A stretch of 11,235 nucleotides of DNA, taken from contig JAJTCI010000150.1 in the NCBI GenBank assembly GCA_021323155.1, positions 1 through 11,235 of the forward strand, written 5' to 3'. The stretch's first letter is position 1; every line of letters begins with the position of its first letter. The notes below the pieces were generated by a model. The model had not been told where the DNA came from. It did not search any database and saw only the letters and a program-made list of their open reading frames with translations. Positions 1 to 5,940 of this stretch are shown in pieces. The DNA comes from Chitinophagaceae bacterium. Lineage in GTDB: Bacteria; Bacteroidota; Bacteroidia; Chitinophagales; Chitinophagaceae. The position numbers and the translations under genes were made by a program.

Positions 1-821
1 ACCACGTTGATACCACATTCGCTCATGATCTTCATTTTGGCTGCGGCGGTGTCTTCTGCCCCACCAATGATCGCACCGGCATGTCCCATCCTGCGGCCCG
101 GAGGGGCGGTCTGGCCGGCAATAAAACCAACAACAGGCTTCTTTGAATTCTCTTTGATCCAACGGGCAGCCTCGGCTTCCATGCCGCCACCAATTTCGCC
201 AATCATCACTATACCTTCCGTTTCCGGGTCGTTCATGAATAATTCCACGGCTTCTTTGGTGGTGGTCCCGATGATCGGGTCTCCACCAATTCCAATGGCT
301 GTGGATATTCCCATGCCCGCTTTCACTACCTGGTCGGCAGCTTCGTATGTAAGTGTACCGCTCTTAGAGACGATACCTATTTTTCCTTTTTTGAATATGA
401 AGCCCGGCATAATGCCTACTTTGGCTTCGTCCGCAGTGATCACTCCGGGACAGTTCGGCCCGATCAGCCGTGTTTGCCTGCCCAGTAAATAGTTTTTCAC
501 TTTCACCATGTCCTGCACCGGGATGCCTTCAGTGATGCAAACAACCAGCTTCACGCCTGCGTCAGCGGCTTCCATAATTGCGTCCGCGGCAAACGCAGGG
601 GGTACGAAAATGATGCTTACATCGGCACCGGTTTTCTGGACGGCTTCTGCCACCGTATTGAAAATGGGTTTATCCAGGTGGGAACCGCCGCCTTTGCCCG
701 GTGTTACACCGCCCACCACGTTGGTCCCGTATTCGATCATCTGGGTTGCATGGAAAGTGCCTTCGGTTCCCGTAAAGCCCTGCACGATCACCTTTGAATT
801 CTTATTAAGCAATACTGACAT
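1..821 (-). CDS. sucD: Succinate--CoA ligase [ADP-forming] subunit alpha (3' end outside window)
   Basis: Alpha subunit of succinyl-CoA synthetase, which converts succinyl-CoA to succinate with substrate-level NTP formation in the TCA cycle; it pairs with SucB. The first 273 codons are visible, against about 290 in the family, so only the last residues are missing. Seen: N-terminal CoA-binding Rossmann fold starting NKNSKVIVQGFTGTEG (residues 6-21), the VTPGKGG loop (39-45), the IGPNCPG motif (120-126), the SKSGTLTYE ligase segment (152-160) and GRRMGHAGAI (242-251), whose His247 matches the phosphorylated active-site histidine of the family. The ATG at 819-821 is chosen because the protein begins there like its homologues; no clear Shine-Dalgarno precedes it, as is usual in Bacteroidota. 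No sucB is visible. It is transcribed away from aspS. Identification is certain. Confidence 0.97.
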   Translation of the reverse strand, partial: MSVLLNKNSKVIVQGFTGTEGTFHATQMIEYGTNVVGGVTPGKGGGSHLDKPIFNTVAEAVQKTGADVSIIFVPPAFAADAIMEAADAGVKLVVCITEGIPVQDMVKVKNYLLGRQTRLIGPNCPGVITADEAKVGIMPGFIFKKGKIGIVSKSGTLTYEAADQVVKAGMGISTAIGIGGDPIIGTTTKEAVELFMNDPETEGIVMIGEIGGGMEAEAARWIKENSKKPVVGFIAGQTAPPGRRMGHAGAIIGGAEDTAAAKMKIMSECGINV

Positions 822-835
822 AAGCAAGTTGTTTG

Positions 836-860
836 AAATGCCGGCAAACCTACGGCATTT
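836..860. repeat. Inverted repeat enclosing the sucD -7 element
   Basis: AAATGCCG (836-843) and CGGCATTT (853-860) are perfect 8-bp inverted arms. The 9-nt centre (844-852) contains exactly the candidate -7 element. This could be an operator over the promoter or a chance dyad; only the first arm would lie in the sucD transcript. Confidence 0.4.
845..852 (-). promoter_or_regulatory. Candidate -7 promoter element of sucD
   Basis: Read on the minus strand the bases are TAGGTTTG, an exact match to the Bacteroidota primary-sigma -7 consensus TAnnTTTG. It lies 23 bp upstream of the sucD ATG, giving a leader of about 20 nt. No TTG (-33 element) is found at the expected spacing; a dyad occupies that place instead. 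Short motif, so support is moderate. Confidence 0.5.
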
Positions 861-873
861 TGGTAAAGGTTAG

Positions 874-887
874 GTGATTAAAATCAC
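874..887. promoter_or_regulatory. FNR/CRP-type dyad upstream of sucD
   Basis: GTGATTAAAATCAC is a perfect dyad with the 5+4+5 layout GTGAT-N4-ATCAC seen for Crp/Fnr-family dimers (FNR consensus TTGAT-N4-ATCAA). Its centre (880.5) lies about 39-41 bp upstream of the start site implied by the -7 element, the class II activator position, and it replaces the missing -33 element. The match is seen; the regulatory role is inference. Confidence 0.35.
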
Positions 888-1034
888 TGCTTTTAGTGGG
901 GCCGGCCGTGGAATATATGGAGCCGGGGGCTTCGTTGTAGGCCCTGGCCTTCCAGGGGGGCTGACGAGACTTACCATACCTACCGGGAGTTACTGGCGCA
1001 GGTGCTCACTGAAAGAGATGTCCCCCCGGTCAAT
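888..1034. other. GC-rich part of the sucD-aspS intergenic region, with a small stem-loop
   Basis: No gene is supported here. A short perfect stem-loop is present: CCCTGG (942-947), loop CCTT, CCAGGG (952-957). It has no T-tract, so it is not a convincing terminator. GGCCGGCC (900-907) is an 8-bp palindrome. One forward frame stays open to 1096, but it has no start codon in a plausible position and resembles no family I know. Confidence 0.4.
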
Positions 1035-1042
1035 TATCTTTG
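1035..1042 (+). promoter_or_regulatory. Candidate -7 promoter element of aspS
   Basis: TATCTTTG matches the Bacteroidota -7 consensus TAnnTTTG exactly. It lies 83 bp upstream of the aspS ATG, implying a leader of roughly 75-80 nt. No good TTG is present at -33. A weaker alternative, TACCGTTG (1097-1104, one mismatch), would give a short leader. Confidence 0.5.
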
Positions 1043-1125
1043 CTGCCCATTGAAATCAAAGTACAAGTGTGCGACGCAACGAATGTTTCATTGAAATACC
1101 GTTGCCCGCTCCATAAACCATCACG

Positions 1126-2952
1126 ATGTTCAGAACCAGGACCTGCGGCGAATTAAGAATCAGCAACGTAAACGAAGAAGTCACACTGGCGGGCTGGGTG
1201 CAGACCGTACGGAAATTCGGCGCGATCACTTTTGTGGACCTCAGGGACCGGTACGGGATCACCCAATTATTGTTTGGCGAGGAACTGAACGCGCTGCTGG
1301 ACAGCAACCCACTGGGAAGGGAATTTGTTTTGCAGGCCACGGGTAAGGTTTCCGAACGCAGTAACAAGAACGCGAATATTCCTACGGGCGATATCGAGAT
1401 CAACATCAGCACTTTTAAGATACTCAACCGTTCCGCGGTCCCGCCTTTCACTATCCAGGATGATACGGATGGCGGCGATGACCTGCGCATGAAATATCGT
1501 TTCCTGGACCTTCGCCGTAACGCGGTGAAGAAAAACCTGGAGATTCGTTACGCGGTGAACAGGGCGGCAAGGAATTACCTGCATGACCAGGGCTTTATGG
1601 ACATCGAAACGCCGTTCCTAATTAAATCAACACCGGAAGGCGCCCGTGATTTCGTTGTGCCGTCCAGGATGAATCCCGGGCAGTTTTACGCCCTGCCACA
1701 GTCACCCCAAACCTTCAAGCAATTATTAATGGTGAGCGGGTACGACCGCTATTACCAGGTGGTGAAATGTTTTCGCGATGAAGACCTTCGCGCCGACCGT
1801 CAACCGGAGTTCACACAGATCGACTGCGAAATGGCTTTCGTGGAGCAGGAGGATATCCTGGAGATGTTCGAGGGGATGGTCAAATACATTTTCAAAGAAG
1901 TGAAAGGCGTTGATTACATCGACCAGGTGGAACGCATGACCTGGGAAGAAGCGATGTGGACCTACGGCAATGATAAGCCAGACATTCGTTTCGATATGAA
2001 GCTTGCCAACCTGAAATTCCCGGCGCACAGCTTCCCGGCGAAGGAAAATAAAGAGTCGCTGATCGGTGGTGTCAACTTTAAGGTATTCGACGAAGCAGAA
2101 ACGGTGATAGCGATCGCAGTGCCCGGCGCCGCGGAGTATTCAAGAAAGCAAACGGATGAGTTGACCGAATGGGTGAAACGCCCGCAGGTGGGAATGAAAG
2201 GACTCGTGTTCATCAAATGCAACGCAGACGGAACGTATAAAAGCAGCGTAGATAAATTCTATGGTGAAGAAAAGCTAAAGGCGATCGCGGATCATGCGAA
2301 TGCAAAACCCGGGGATCTTGTTTTGATATTAGCCGGTGCCGAGGAAAGAACCCGCAAGGCGATCAGCGACCTCCGGATGGAACTGGCAGAGCGACTCGGG
2401 CTGCGGAAGAAAGACGAATTCCGGTTGCTGTGGGTACTTGACTTTCCTTTGTTTGAATATGACGAAGCGGGCAACCGTTGGGTGGCGCGGCACCATCCGT
2501 TTACTTCACCCAAGCCGGCGCACATAGACACGATGATCATCAACAACCCGGTGATCGATAATGCCGCGGAATACCTCAGGCATCCTTATGCGGGCATAAA
2601 AGCCAACGCATACGATATGGTATTGAATGGGAACGAGATCGGCGGGGGTTCCATCCGCATCTACCAACGCGAATTACAGGAAAAGATGTTCGCCGCGTTG
2701 GGCATGGATGAGGAAGAACAAAAACATAAATTCGGTTTCTTACTGGGGGCATTTGAATATGGCGCACCACCGCATGGCGGGATCGCCTTCGGTTTCGACC
2801 GCTTGTGCGCTATTCTGGGCGGTAGTGAAAGCATCCGCGACTTCATTGCTTTTCCAAAAAATAATTCCGGCAGGGACGTTATGCTGGATGCGCCTTCAGC
2901 CATTGACGACAAGCAATTCCAGGAGTTACAGATCAAGCTCGATCTCAAATGA
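1126..2952 (+). CDS. aspS: Aspartate--tRNA ligase
   Basis: Class IIb aminoacyl-tRNA synthetase that charges tRNA-Asp in the cytoplasm. The 608 residues are the usual length of bacterial AspRS, which carries the GAD insertion. Seen in order: N-terminal OB-fold anticodon-binding domain (about 1-110; GWVQTVRKFG, FVDLRDRYG), catalytic entry ETPFLIKSTPEGARDF (161-176), QSPQTFKQLLM (192-202), motif 2 FRDEDLRADRQPEF (216-229), GAD-type insertion (about 290-410) and motif 3 GGIAFGFDRL (551-560). Residue 32 is Phe where non-discriminating AspRS often has His, so a discriminating enzyme is more likely (low confidence). The ATG start gives the standard N-terminus beginning RTRTCGEL. The stop overlaps the next gene's start by 4 nt (ATGA). 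Confidence 0.98.
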   Translation: MFRTRTCGELRISNVNEEVTLAGWVQTVRKFGAITFVDLRDRYGITQLLFGEELNALLDSNPLGREFVLQATGKVSERSNKNANIPTGDIEINISTFKILNRSAVPPFTIQDDTDGGDDLRMKYRFLDLRRNAVKKNLEIRYAVNRAARNYLHDQGFMDIETPFLIKSTPEGARDFVVPSRMNPGQFYALPQSPQTFKQLLMVSGYDRYYQVVKCFRDEDLRADRQPEFTQIDCEMAFVEQEDILEMFEGMVKYIFKEVKGVDYIDQVERMTWEEAMWTYGNDKPDIRFDMKLANLKFPAHSFPAKENKESLIGGVNFKVFDEAETVIAIAVPGAAEYSRKQTDELTEWVKRPQVGMKGLVFIKCNADGTYKSSVDKFYGEEKLKAIADHANAKPGDLVLILAGAEERTRKAISDLRMELAERLGLRKKDEFRLLWVLDFPLFEYDEAGNRWVARHHPFTSPKPAHIDTMIINNPVIDNAAEYLRHPYAGIKANAYDMVLNGNEIGGGSIRIYQRELQEKMFAALGMDEEEQKHKFGFLLGAFEYGAPPHGGIAFGFDRLCAILGGSESIRDFIAFPKNNSGRDVMLDAPSAIDDKQFQELQIKLDLK

Positions 2953-3428
2953 TACCCGTACAAACAACGCAACTTCGTCCAAGGAGCGCATTCATACTGT
3001 TTTCGCTAATTCCTGTAGTCACGTTGTTCTACGTAGCCATTGTCACCAGTAATAATAATCCCGGGATATGGATTGCCGCGATCCTTTTGGGCGCCATACC
3101 GGTCGTGGCATATTTCGTCCAGCGCAAAAGCTATGTCATAATCGACGATGACGGCTGCACCTATAAAACACTGGCTGGTGCACAAACCATCCTTTGGAAA
3201 AACGTGTCCAGGTCTTATTTGAAGATGAAGTATACGGGCAAGTCCAGCGAACGGCGCTTGCATTTTGAAGACAATAAGGGAGGAGGCATGTCATTCCCCA
3301 CAGGGTCGTACAACAGGCGATCGTTGCAAACAGTCGCTGAAGCACTCCTAACCAAAAACCCAGGAGCTGACATCGCACCCAGGATACGGGAGATGGCGGA
3401 AGGAAAGTTTCCCTGGTATATCTGGTGA
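2949..3428 (+). CDS. Small two-helix membrane protein with a PH-like cytoplasmic part
   Basis: Not recognised as a named family. The 159 residues show two hydrophobic helices (about 14-33 and 39-57) joined by a short polar turn, then a soluble domain (about 59-140) of alternating beta-type strands. These include SYVIIDDDGCTYK, a tryptophan strand QTILWKNV and RRLHFEDNKGGG, and the protein ends in a helix and FPWYIW. The layout (two transmembrane helices, then a beta-rich domain opening with 'IIDDDG..Y..') resembles bacterial PH-like (bPH/YcxB-like) proteins; this is inference from pattern only. It starts inside the aspS stop codon (ATGA), so it is probably translationally coupled to aspS. No sign of function in tRNA charging is seen. 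Confidence 0.75.
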   Translation: MIPVQTTQLRPRSAFILFSLIPVVTLFYVAIVTSNNNPGIWIAAILLGAIPVVAYFVQRKSYVIIDDDGCTYKTLAGAQTILWKNVSRSYLKMKYTGKSSERRLHFEDNKGGGMSFPTGSYNRRSLQTVAEALLTKNPGADIAPRIREMAEGKFPWYIW

Positions 3429-3474
3429 TGGTCCACTGCGGCAACGTTTTCTCCATGGTCCCAACCCTGATTCT

Positions 3475-4113
3475 TTACTCTGTACCCGAATCTCCTACGA
3501 TCCACAACAATACCGGCAACTTGGTTTTGTCAATATAGGAGGACAGCGTATCGAGGAATTTATGGGAGACCATCGGGCAGCCTTCACTGTTACATAAATA
3601 GTCTGGATAAAGTATGGTATCGGGTACGCACTCATAGGCGTGCAGGACAATGAATCTATCGAAAGCTTTACTGTTGCTTTTGTCCAGTCCATGCAGTTTG
3701 TATGCTTTGCCAAACCTGCCATTGTATTTCATTCCAATGCGGTATTTCCCCGGGCTGCTGCAAAGGCTATTGGGCGTATTGGAAAATCGCGCGGTCTTCG
3801 ACCAGTATTTGCCTCCCGCGCCATGAGCGATCATTCCCTGGTGAATGATCGTATCCCGCGCAAGGTCAACCACCGCCATCCGAGGCAATCCACTATGCAG
3901 CGACAGGTCGGCAATAAAGGCCACATCTGTATTGTACCCGCCTTGCCTGGTAAAAGTGATGGCAAGCGGGATGAGACTGTCGATGCGGTTAACGAACGAG
4001 CGCTGCAGCATTTCTTGCTCAGGCACATTCGCCTTGCTCACCCGCTTTTCCGATGGGGCATCGTCTTTGCAGGCAGTAAGAAAAACAATCAAAAGGGGCA
4101 GCAGTTTTTTCAC
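3475..4113 (-). CDS. Lipoprotein murein L,D-transpeptidase (YkuD_2-type catalytic domain)
   Basis: Predicted periplasmic, membrane-anchored enzyme of the YkuD-like group described as 'murein L,D-transpeptidase catalytic domain', which remodels peptidoglycan 3-3 cross-links or cleaves stem peptides. The 212 residues open with a lipoprotein signal peptide, lipobox LTAC with Cys15. The catalytic domain follows: DLSLHSGLPRMAVVDL (69-84), AHGAGG (96-101), FSNTPNS (110-116), KLHGLD (139-144), IVLHAY (155-160) and the active-site motif SEGCP (176-180) with Cys179. His141 and His158 are candidate catalytic partners. The start is GTG at 4111-4113, chosen because it places the charged MKK end before the hydrophobic stretch; no in-frame ATG is nearby. 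It is convergent with the membrane protein gene and divergent from rarA. Confidence 0.9.
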   Translation of the reverse strand: MKKLLPLLIVFLTACKDDAPSEKRVSKANVPEQEMLQRSFVNRIDSLIPLAITFTRQGGYNTDVAFIADLSLHSGLPRMAVVDLARDTIIHQGMIAHGAGGKYWSKTARFSNTPNSLCSSPGKYRIGMKYNGRFGKAYKLHGLDKSNSKAFDRFIVLHAYECVPDTILYPDYLCNSEGCPMVSHKFLDTLSSYIDKTKLPVLLWIVGDSGTE

Positions 4114-4179
4114 GCTTGAACTTAATGAAGTTTGTGAAATGGTGCTGTCAAAACCTTCCTAAATGTATAACTTGCCGGT

Positions 4180-5439
4180 ATGCCAGCTCCGTTAGCAGAA
4201 CGTATGAGGCCCGCGACCCTCGACGAACTCGTGGGACAAGAACATCTCACGGGGAAAGGGAGTATCCTGCGCAATGCGATCGAATCCGGCAACATCCCTT
4301 CCATGATACTTTGGGGCCCGCCCGGGACAGGGAAAACTACCATTGCCAATATCATTGCGCATACACTCAATGTTTCCTATTTCCAGCTGAGTGCGATCAG
4401 CAGCGGTGTAAAAGATGTACGGGAAGTCATCGAGCAGGCAAAGTCACAACCCAACGCGATCTTATTTATTGACGAGATACACCGTTTTAATAAAGGGCAA
4501 CAGGATGCCTTGCTGGGGGCAGTGGAGAAAGGCACCATCACGCTGATCGGCGCCACCACCGAAAATCCATCATTCGAAGTGAACTCGGCCTTACTCAGCC
4601 GGTGCCAGGTGTATGTACTCAAAGCACTTGACACTACCGGGCTGGTAACCCTGCTTCGCCAGGCGATCGCCCGGGATGCCTTGTTCAAAGAATACACAGT
4701 TGATTTAAAAGAGACCGAAGCCCTGATCAATATCAGCGGTGGCGACGCACGTAAATTACTTAACCTCTTGGAGCTGGTGGTTACGGCTTCAAAGAATCAG
4801 CAGCTCACGATCACCGATGACCACGTAATGAAGGTGGCGCAGAAAAGGATCGCGCTCTACGATAAACAGGGTGAACAGCATTACGATATCATTTCAGCGT
4901 TCATCAAGAGCATGCGCGGCAGCGATCCGAACGCTTCGGTGTACTGGCTGGCCCGGATGATCGAAGGAGGTGAAGACGTAAAGTTCATTGCCAGGCGAAT
5001 GGTGATCTTCGCCAGTGAAGACGTTGGCAACGCCAATCCCAACGCTTTGTTGCTGGCCAATGCCACATTCGACGCCGTTAACAAGATCGGCTATCCCGAG
5101 TCAAGGATCATATTATCGCAGTGCGCAACGTATCTTGCCTCCTCTCAAAAAAGCAATGCGTCCTACCTGGCTATCGGGGAGGCGACCAGCGCCGTTCATA
5201 AACACGGAGACCTTCCTGTACCATTGCATATCCGCAACGCCCCTACCAAATTGATGAAACACATGGATTATGGCAAGGGCTATCAATATGCGCACGAAGG
5301 AGAGGGCAACTTCCTGGACCAGGAATATTTACCCGAAAAATTGCAAGGCACGCGTTTTTATGATCCGGGCGATAGCGCAAGGGAAAATGAACTGCGGAAA
5401 TTCCTGAAAGAGCGCTGGAAAGACAAATATGGGTATTGA
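4180..5439 (+). CDS. rarA: Replication-associated recombination protein A (AAA+ ATPase)
   Basis: RarA/MgsA (WRNIP1 family) acts at stalled replication forks and interacts with single-strand binding protein and the replisome. The 419 residues are normal for the family. Seen: LVGQEHL (17-23), Walker A GPPGTGKT (46-53), Walker B LFIDEIHRFNKGQQDALL (95-112), sensor 1 GATTENPSFEVNSALLSR (124-141) with the arginine-finger region at Ser140-Arg141, sensor 2 GGDARKLLN, and the C-terminal MgsA tetramerisation domain from about 230 (YDIISAFIKSMRGSDPNAS, GEDVKFIARRM, SEDVGNA). The ATG is the first in-frame start and gives the standard 'PLAERMRP' N-terminus. Only 66 bp separate it from the divergent L,D-transpeptidase; no consensus promoter is obvious there. 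Confidence 0.97.
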   Translation: MPAPLAERMRPATLDELVGQEHLTGKGSILRNAIESGNIPSMILWGPPGTGKTTIANIIAHTLNVSYFQLSAISSGVKDVREVIEQAKSQPNAILFIDEIHRFNKGQQDALLGAVEKGTITLIGATTENPSFEVNSALLSRCQVYVLKALDTTGLVTLLRQAIARDALFKEYTVDLKETEALINISGGDARKLLNLLELVVTASKNQQLTITDDHVMKVAQKRIALYDKQGEQHYDIISAFIKSMRGSDPNASVYWLARMIEGGEDVKFIARRMVIFASEDVGNANPNALLLANATFDAVNKIGYPESRIILSQCATYLASSQKSNASYLAIGEATSAVHKHGDLPVPLHIRNAPTKLMKHMDYGKGYQYAHEGEGNFLDQEYLPEKLQGTRFYDPGDSARENELRKFLKERWKDKYGY

Positions 5440-5445
5440 ATCGCG

Positions 5446-5473
5446 CGCCTGTACCGGTAGATATCTGAAGGCG
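5446..5473. repeat. Nested dyads just after rarA
   Basis: CGCCT (5446-5450) and AGGCG (5469-5473) form a 5-bp stem. Its loop holds two further palindromes, ACCGGT and AGATATCT (5459-5466). No T-tract follows, so an intrinsic terminator for rarA is not supported. Confidence 0.3.
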
Positions 5474-5490
5474 ACAGCAGTGTTCCCCGA

Positions 5491-5512
5491 ATGTATCAGG
5501 GATGTATCAGGA
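5491..5512 (+). repeat. Two tandem copies of an 11-bp repeat, ATGTATCAGGR
   Basis: ATGTATCAGGG (5491-5501) is followed directly by ATGTATCAGGA (5502-5512). The period equals that of the neighbouring CTCTATA array, but the sequence differs. Downstream of rarA in non-coding DNA. Confidence 0.8.
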
Positions 5513-5519
5513 AGACAAG

Positions 5520-5574
5520 GCTCTATAAGGGCTCTATAACTACTCTATAAGGGCTCTATAACCGCTCTATAACT
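5520..5574 (+). repeat. Left array: five 11-bp repeats RCTCTATAANN
   Basis: The core CTCTATA begins at 5521, 5532, 5543, 5554 and 5565, exactly 11 bp apart. Each core is followed by 4 bp beginning with A (AGGG, ACTA, AGGG, ACCG, ACTC). The base before each core is G, G, A, G, G. The 7+4 layout is that of the tandem half-sites bound head-to-tail by OmpR/PhoB-family response regulators; whether that applies here is inference. The array faces an inverted array at 5651-5705. Eleven is not a multiple of three, so the repeat is unlikely to be a coding one. Confidence 0.95.
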
Positions 5575-5650
5575 CACGCGTATTTCCTGAAAAAACGGTC
5601 CTCCACCTGCCTGGCCAATACCAATCGATTGTGGGGAGCGCGGTTCGCCG
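5575..5650. other. Spacer between the facing 11-bp repeat arrays
   Basis: This 76-bp segment has no supported gene. It includes the 10-bp palindrome CAATCGATTG (5622-5631). CTCCAC upstream and GTGGGGAG downstream could pair with a 2-nt bulge. If the two arrays pair, this segment is the loop. Confidence 0.5.
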
Positions 5651-5705
5651 ACATATAGAGCACATATAGAGCACCTATAGAGTACATATAGAGCACATAT
5701 AGAGT
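5651..5705 (-). repeat. Right array: five 11-bp repeats ACATATAGAGY (inverse of the left array)
   Basis: The core TATAGAG begins at 5654, 5665, 5676, 5687 and 5698, again exactly 11 bp apart; read on the minus strand each is CTCTATA. Four units are ACATATAGAGY and one (5673-5683) is ACCTATAGAGT. The register mirrors the left array: base p on the left faces base 11225-p, so all five cores can pair at once. In the third unit the flanking pair is A-T (5542/5683), while the second, fourth and fifth units have G-C, and the outer unit has G-T (5520/5705). Confidence 0.95.
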
Positions 5706-5940
5706 AGCGCCTCCGTACTTGCTTCGATTTGCACCCGTATTGCCTGCGGGCACCCTTGACAAGGGATACGAGCGTCCCAGCTTCTTCCCTGGCTAAGCTC
5801 AAAGGATTTTTTAAATACTCCATTCAGACGATTCCGCGTAGTAGCACGTGGGAAATTTACCATTCCACAATTTTCTCCCTCGCAAGCCGTTGTTTCACCG
5901 GTTAATAGAACAAAAATTACCCATTCCTAAACCATCCTTT
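5706..5940 (+). other. Leader region of the T9SS protein gene, with several dyads
   Basis: No gene is supported on either strand. Dyads seen: TGCC-TGCG-GGCA (5741-5752); CCCTTG-A-CAAGGG (5753-5765); and a segment with two mutually exclusive folds, GAGC/GCTC (5770-5773/5797-5800) with CCAG/CTGG (5777-5780/5789-5792), or AGCTT/AAGCT (5779-5783/5795-5799). Six T's follow at 5807-5812. No consensus -7 element is clear before the ATG at 5941. Confidence 0.4.

Noticed and set aside
7..873. Two plus-strand open frames opposite sucD
   Set aside because: They are antisense to an unmistakable SucD coding frame on the minus strand and have Pro/Ser/Thr-rich products typical of shadow frames.
942..957. 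Stem-loop CCCTGG-CCTT-CCAGGG as a terminator
   Set aside because: No T-tract on either side, and it lies upstream of both divergent genes, where no transcript needs ending.
900..1098. Open forward frame ahead of aspS ending at about 1096
   Set aside because: No start codon in a useful position and no family resemblance; it spans the candidate aspS promoter.
3429..3474. Terminator between the convergent membrane-protein and L,D-transpeptidase genes
   Set aside because: Only a 7-bp direct repeat (ATGGTCC) is seen in or next to the 46-bp gap; there is no stable hairpin with a T-run.
5545..5863. Minus-strand frames of 62-92 codons across the TATAGAG array
   Set aside because: Their repetitive Tyr/Ser/Cys/Ala/Leu stretches are just the 11-bp repeat read in changing frames; there is no known domain and no start signal.
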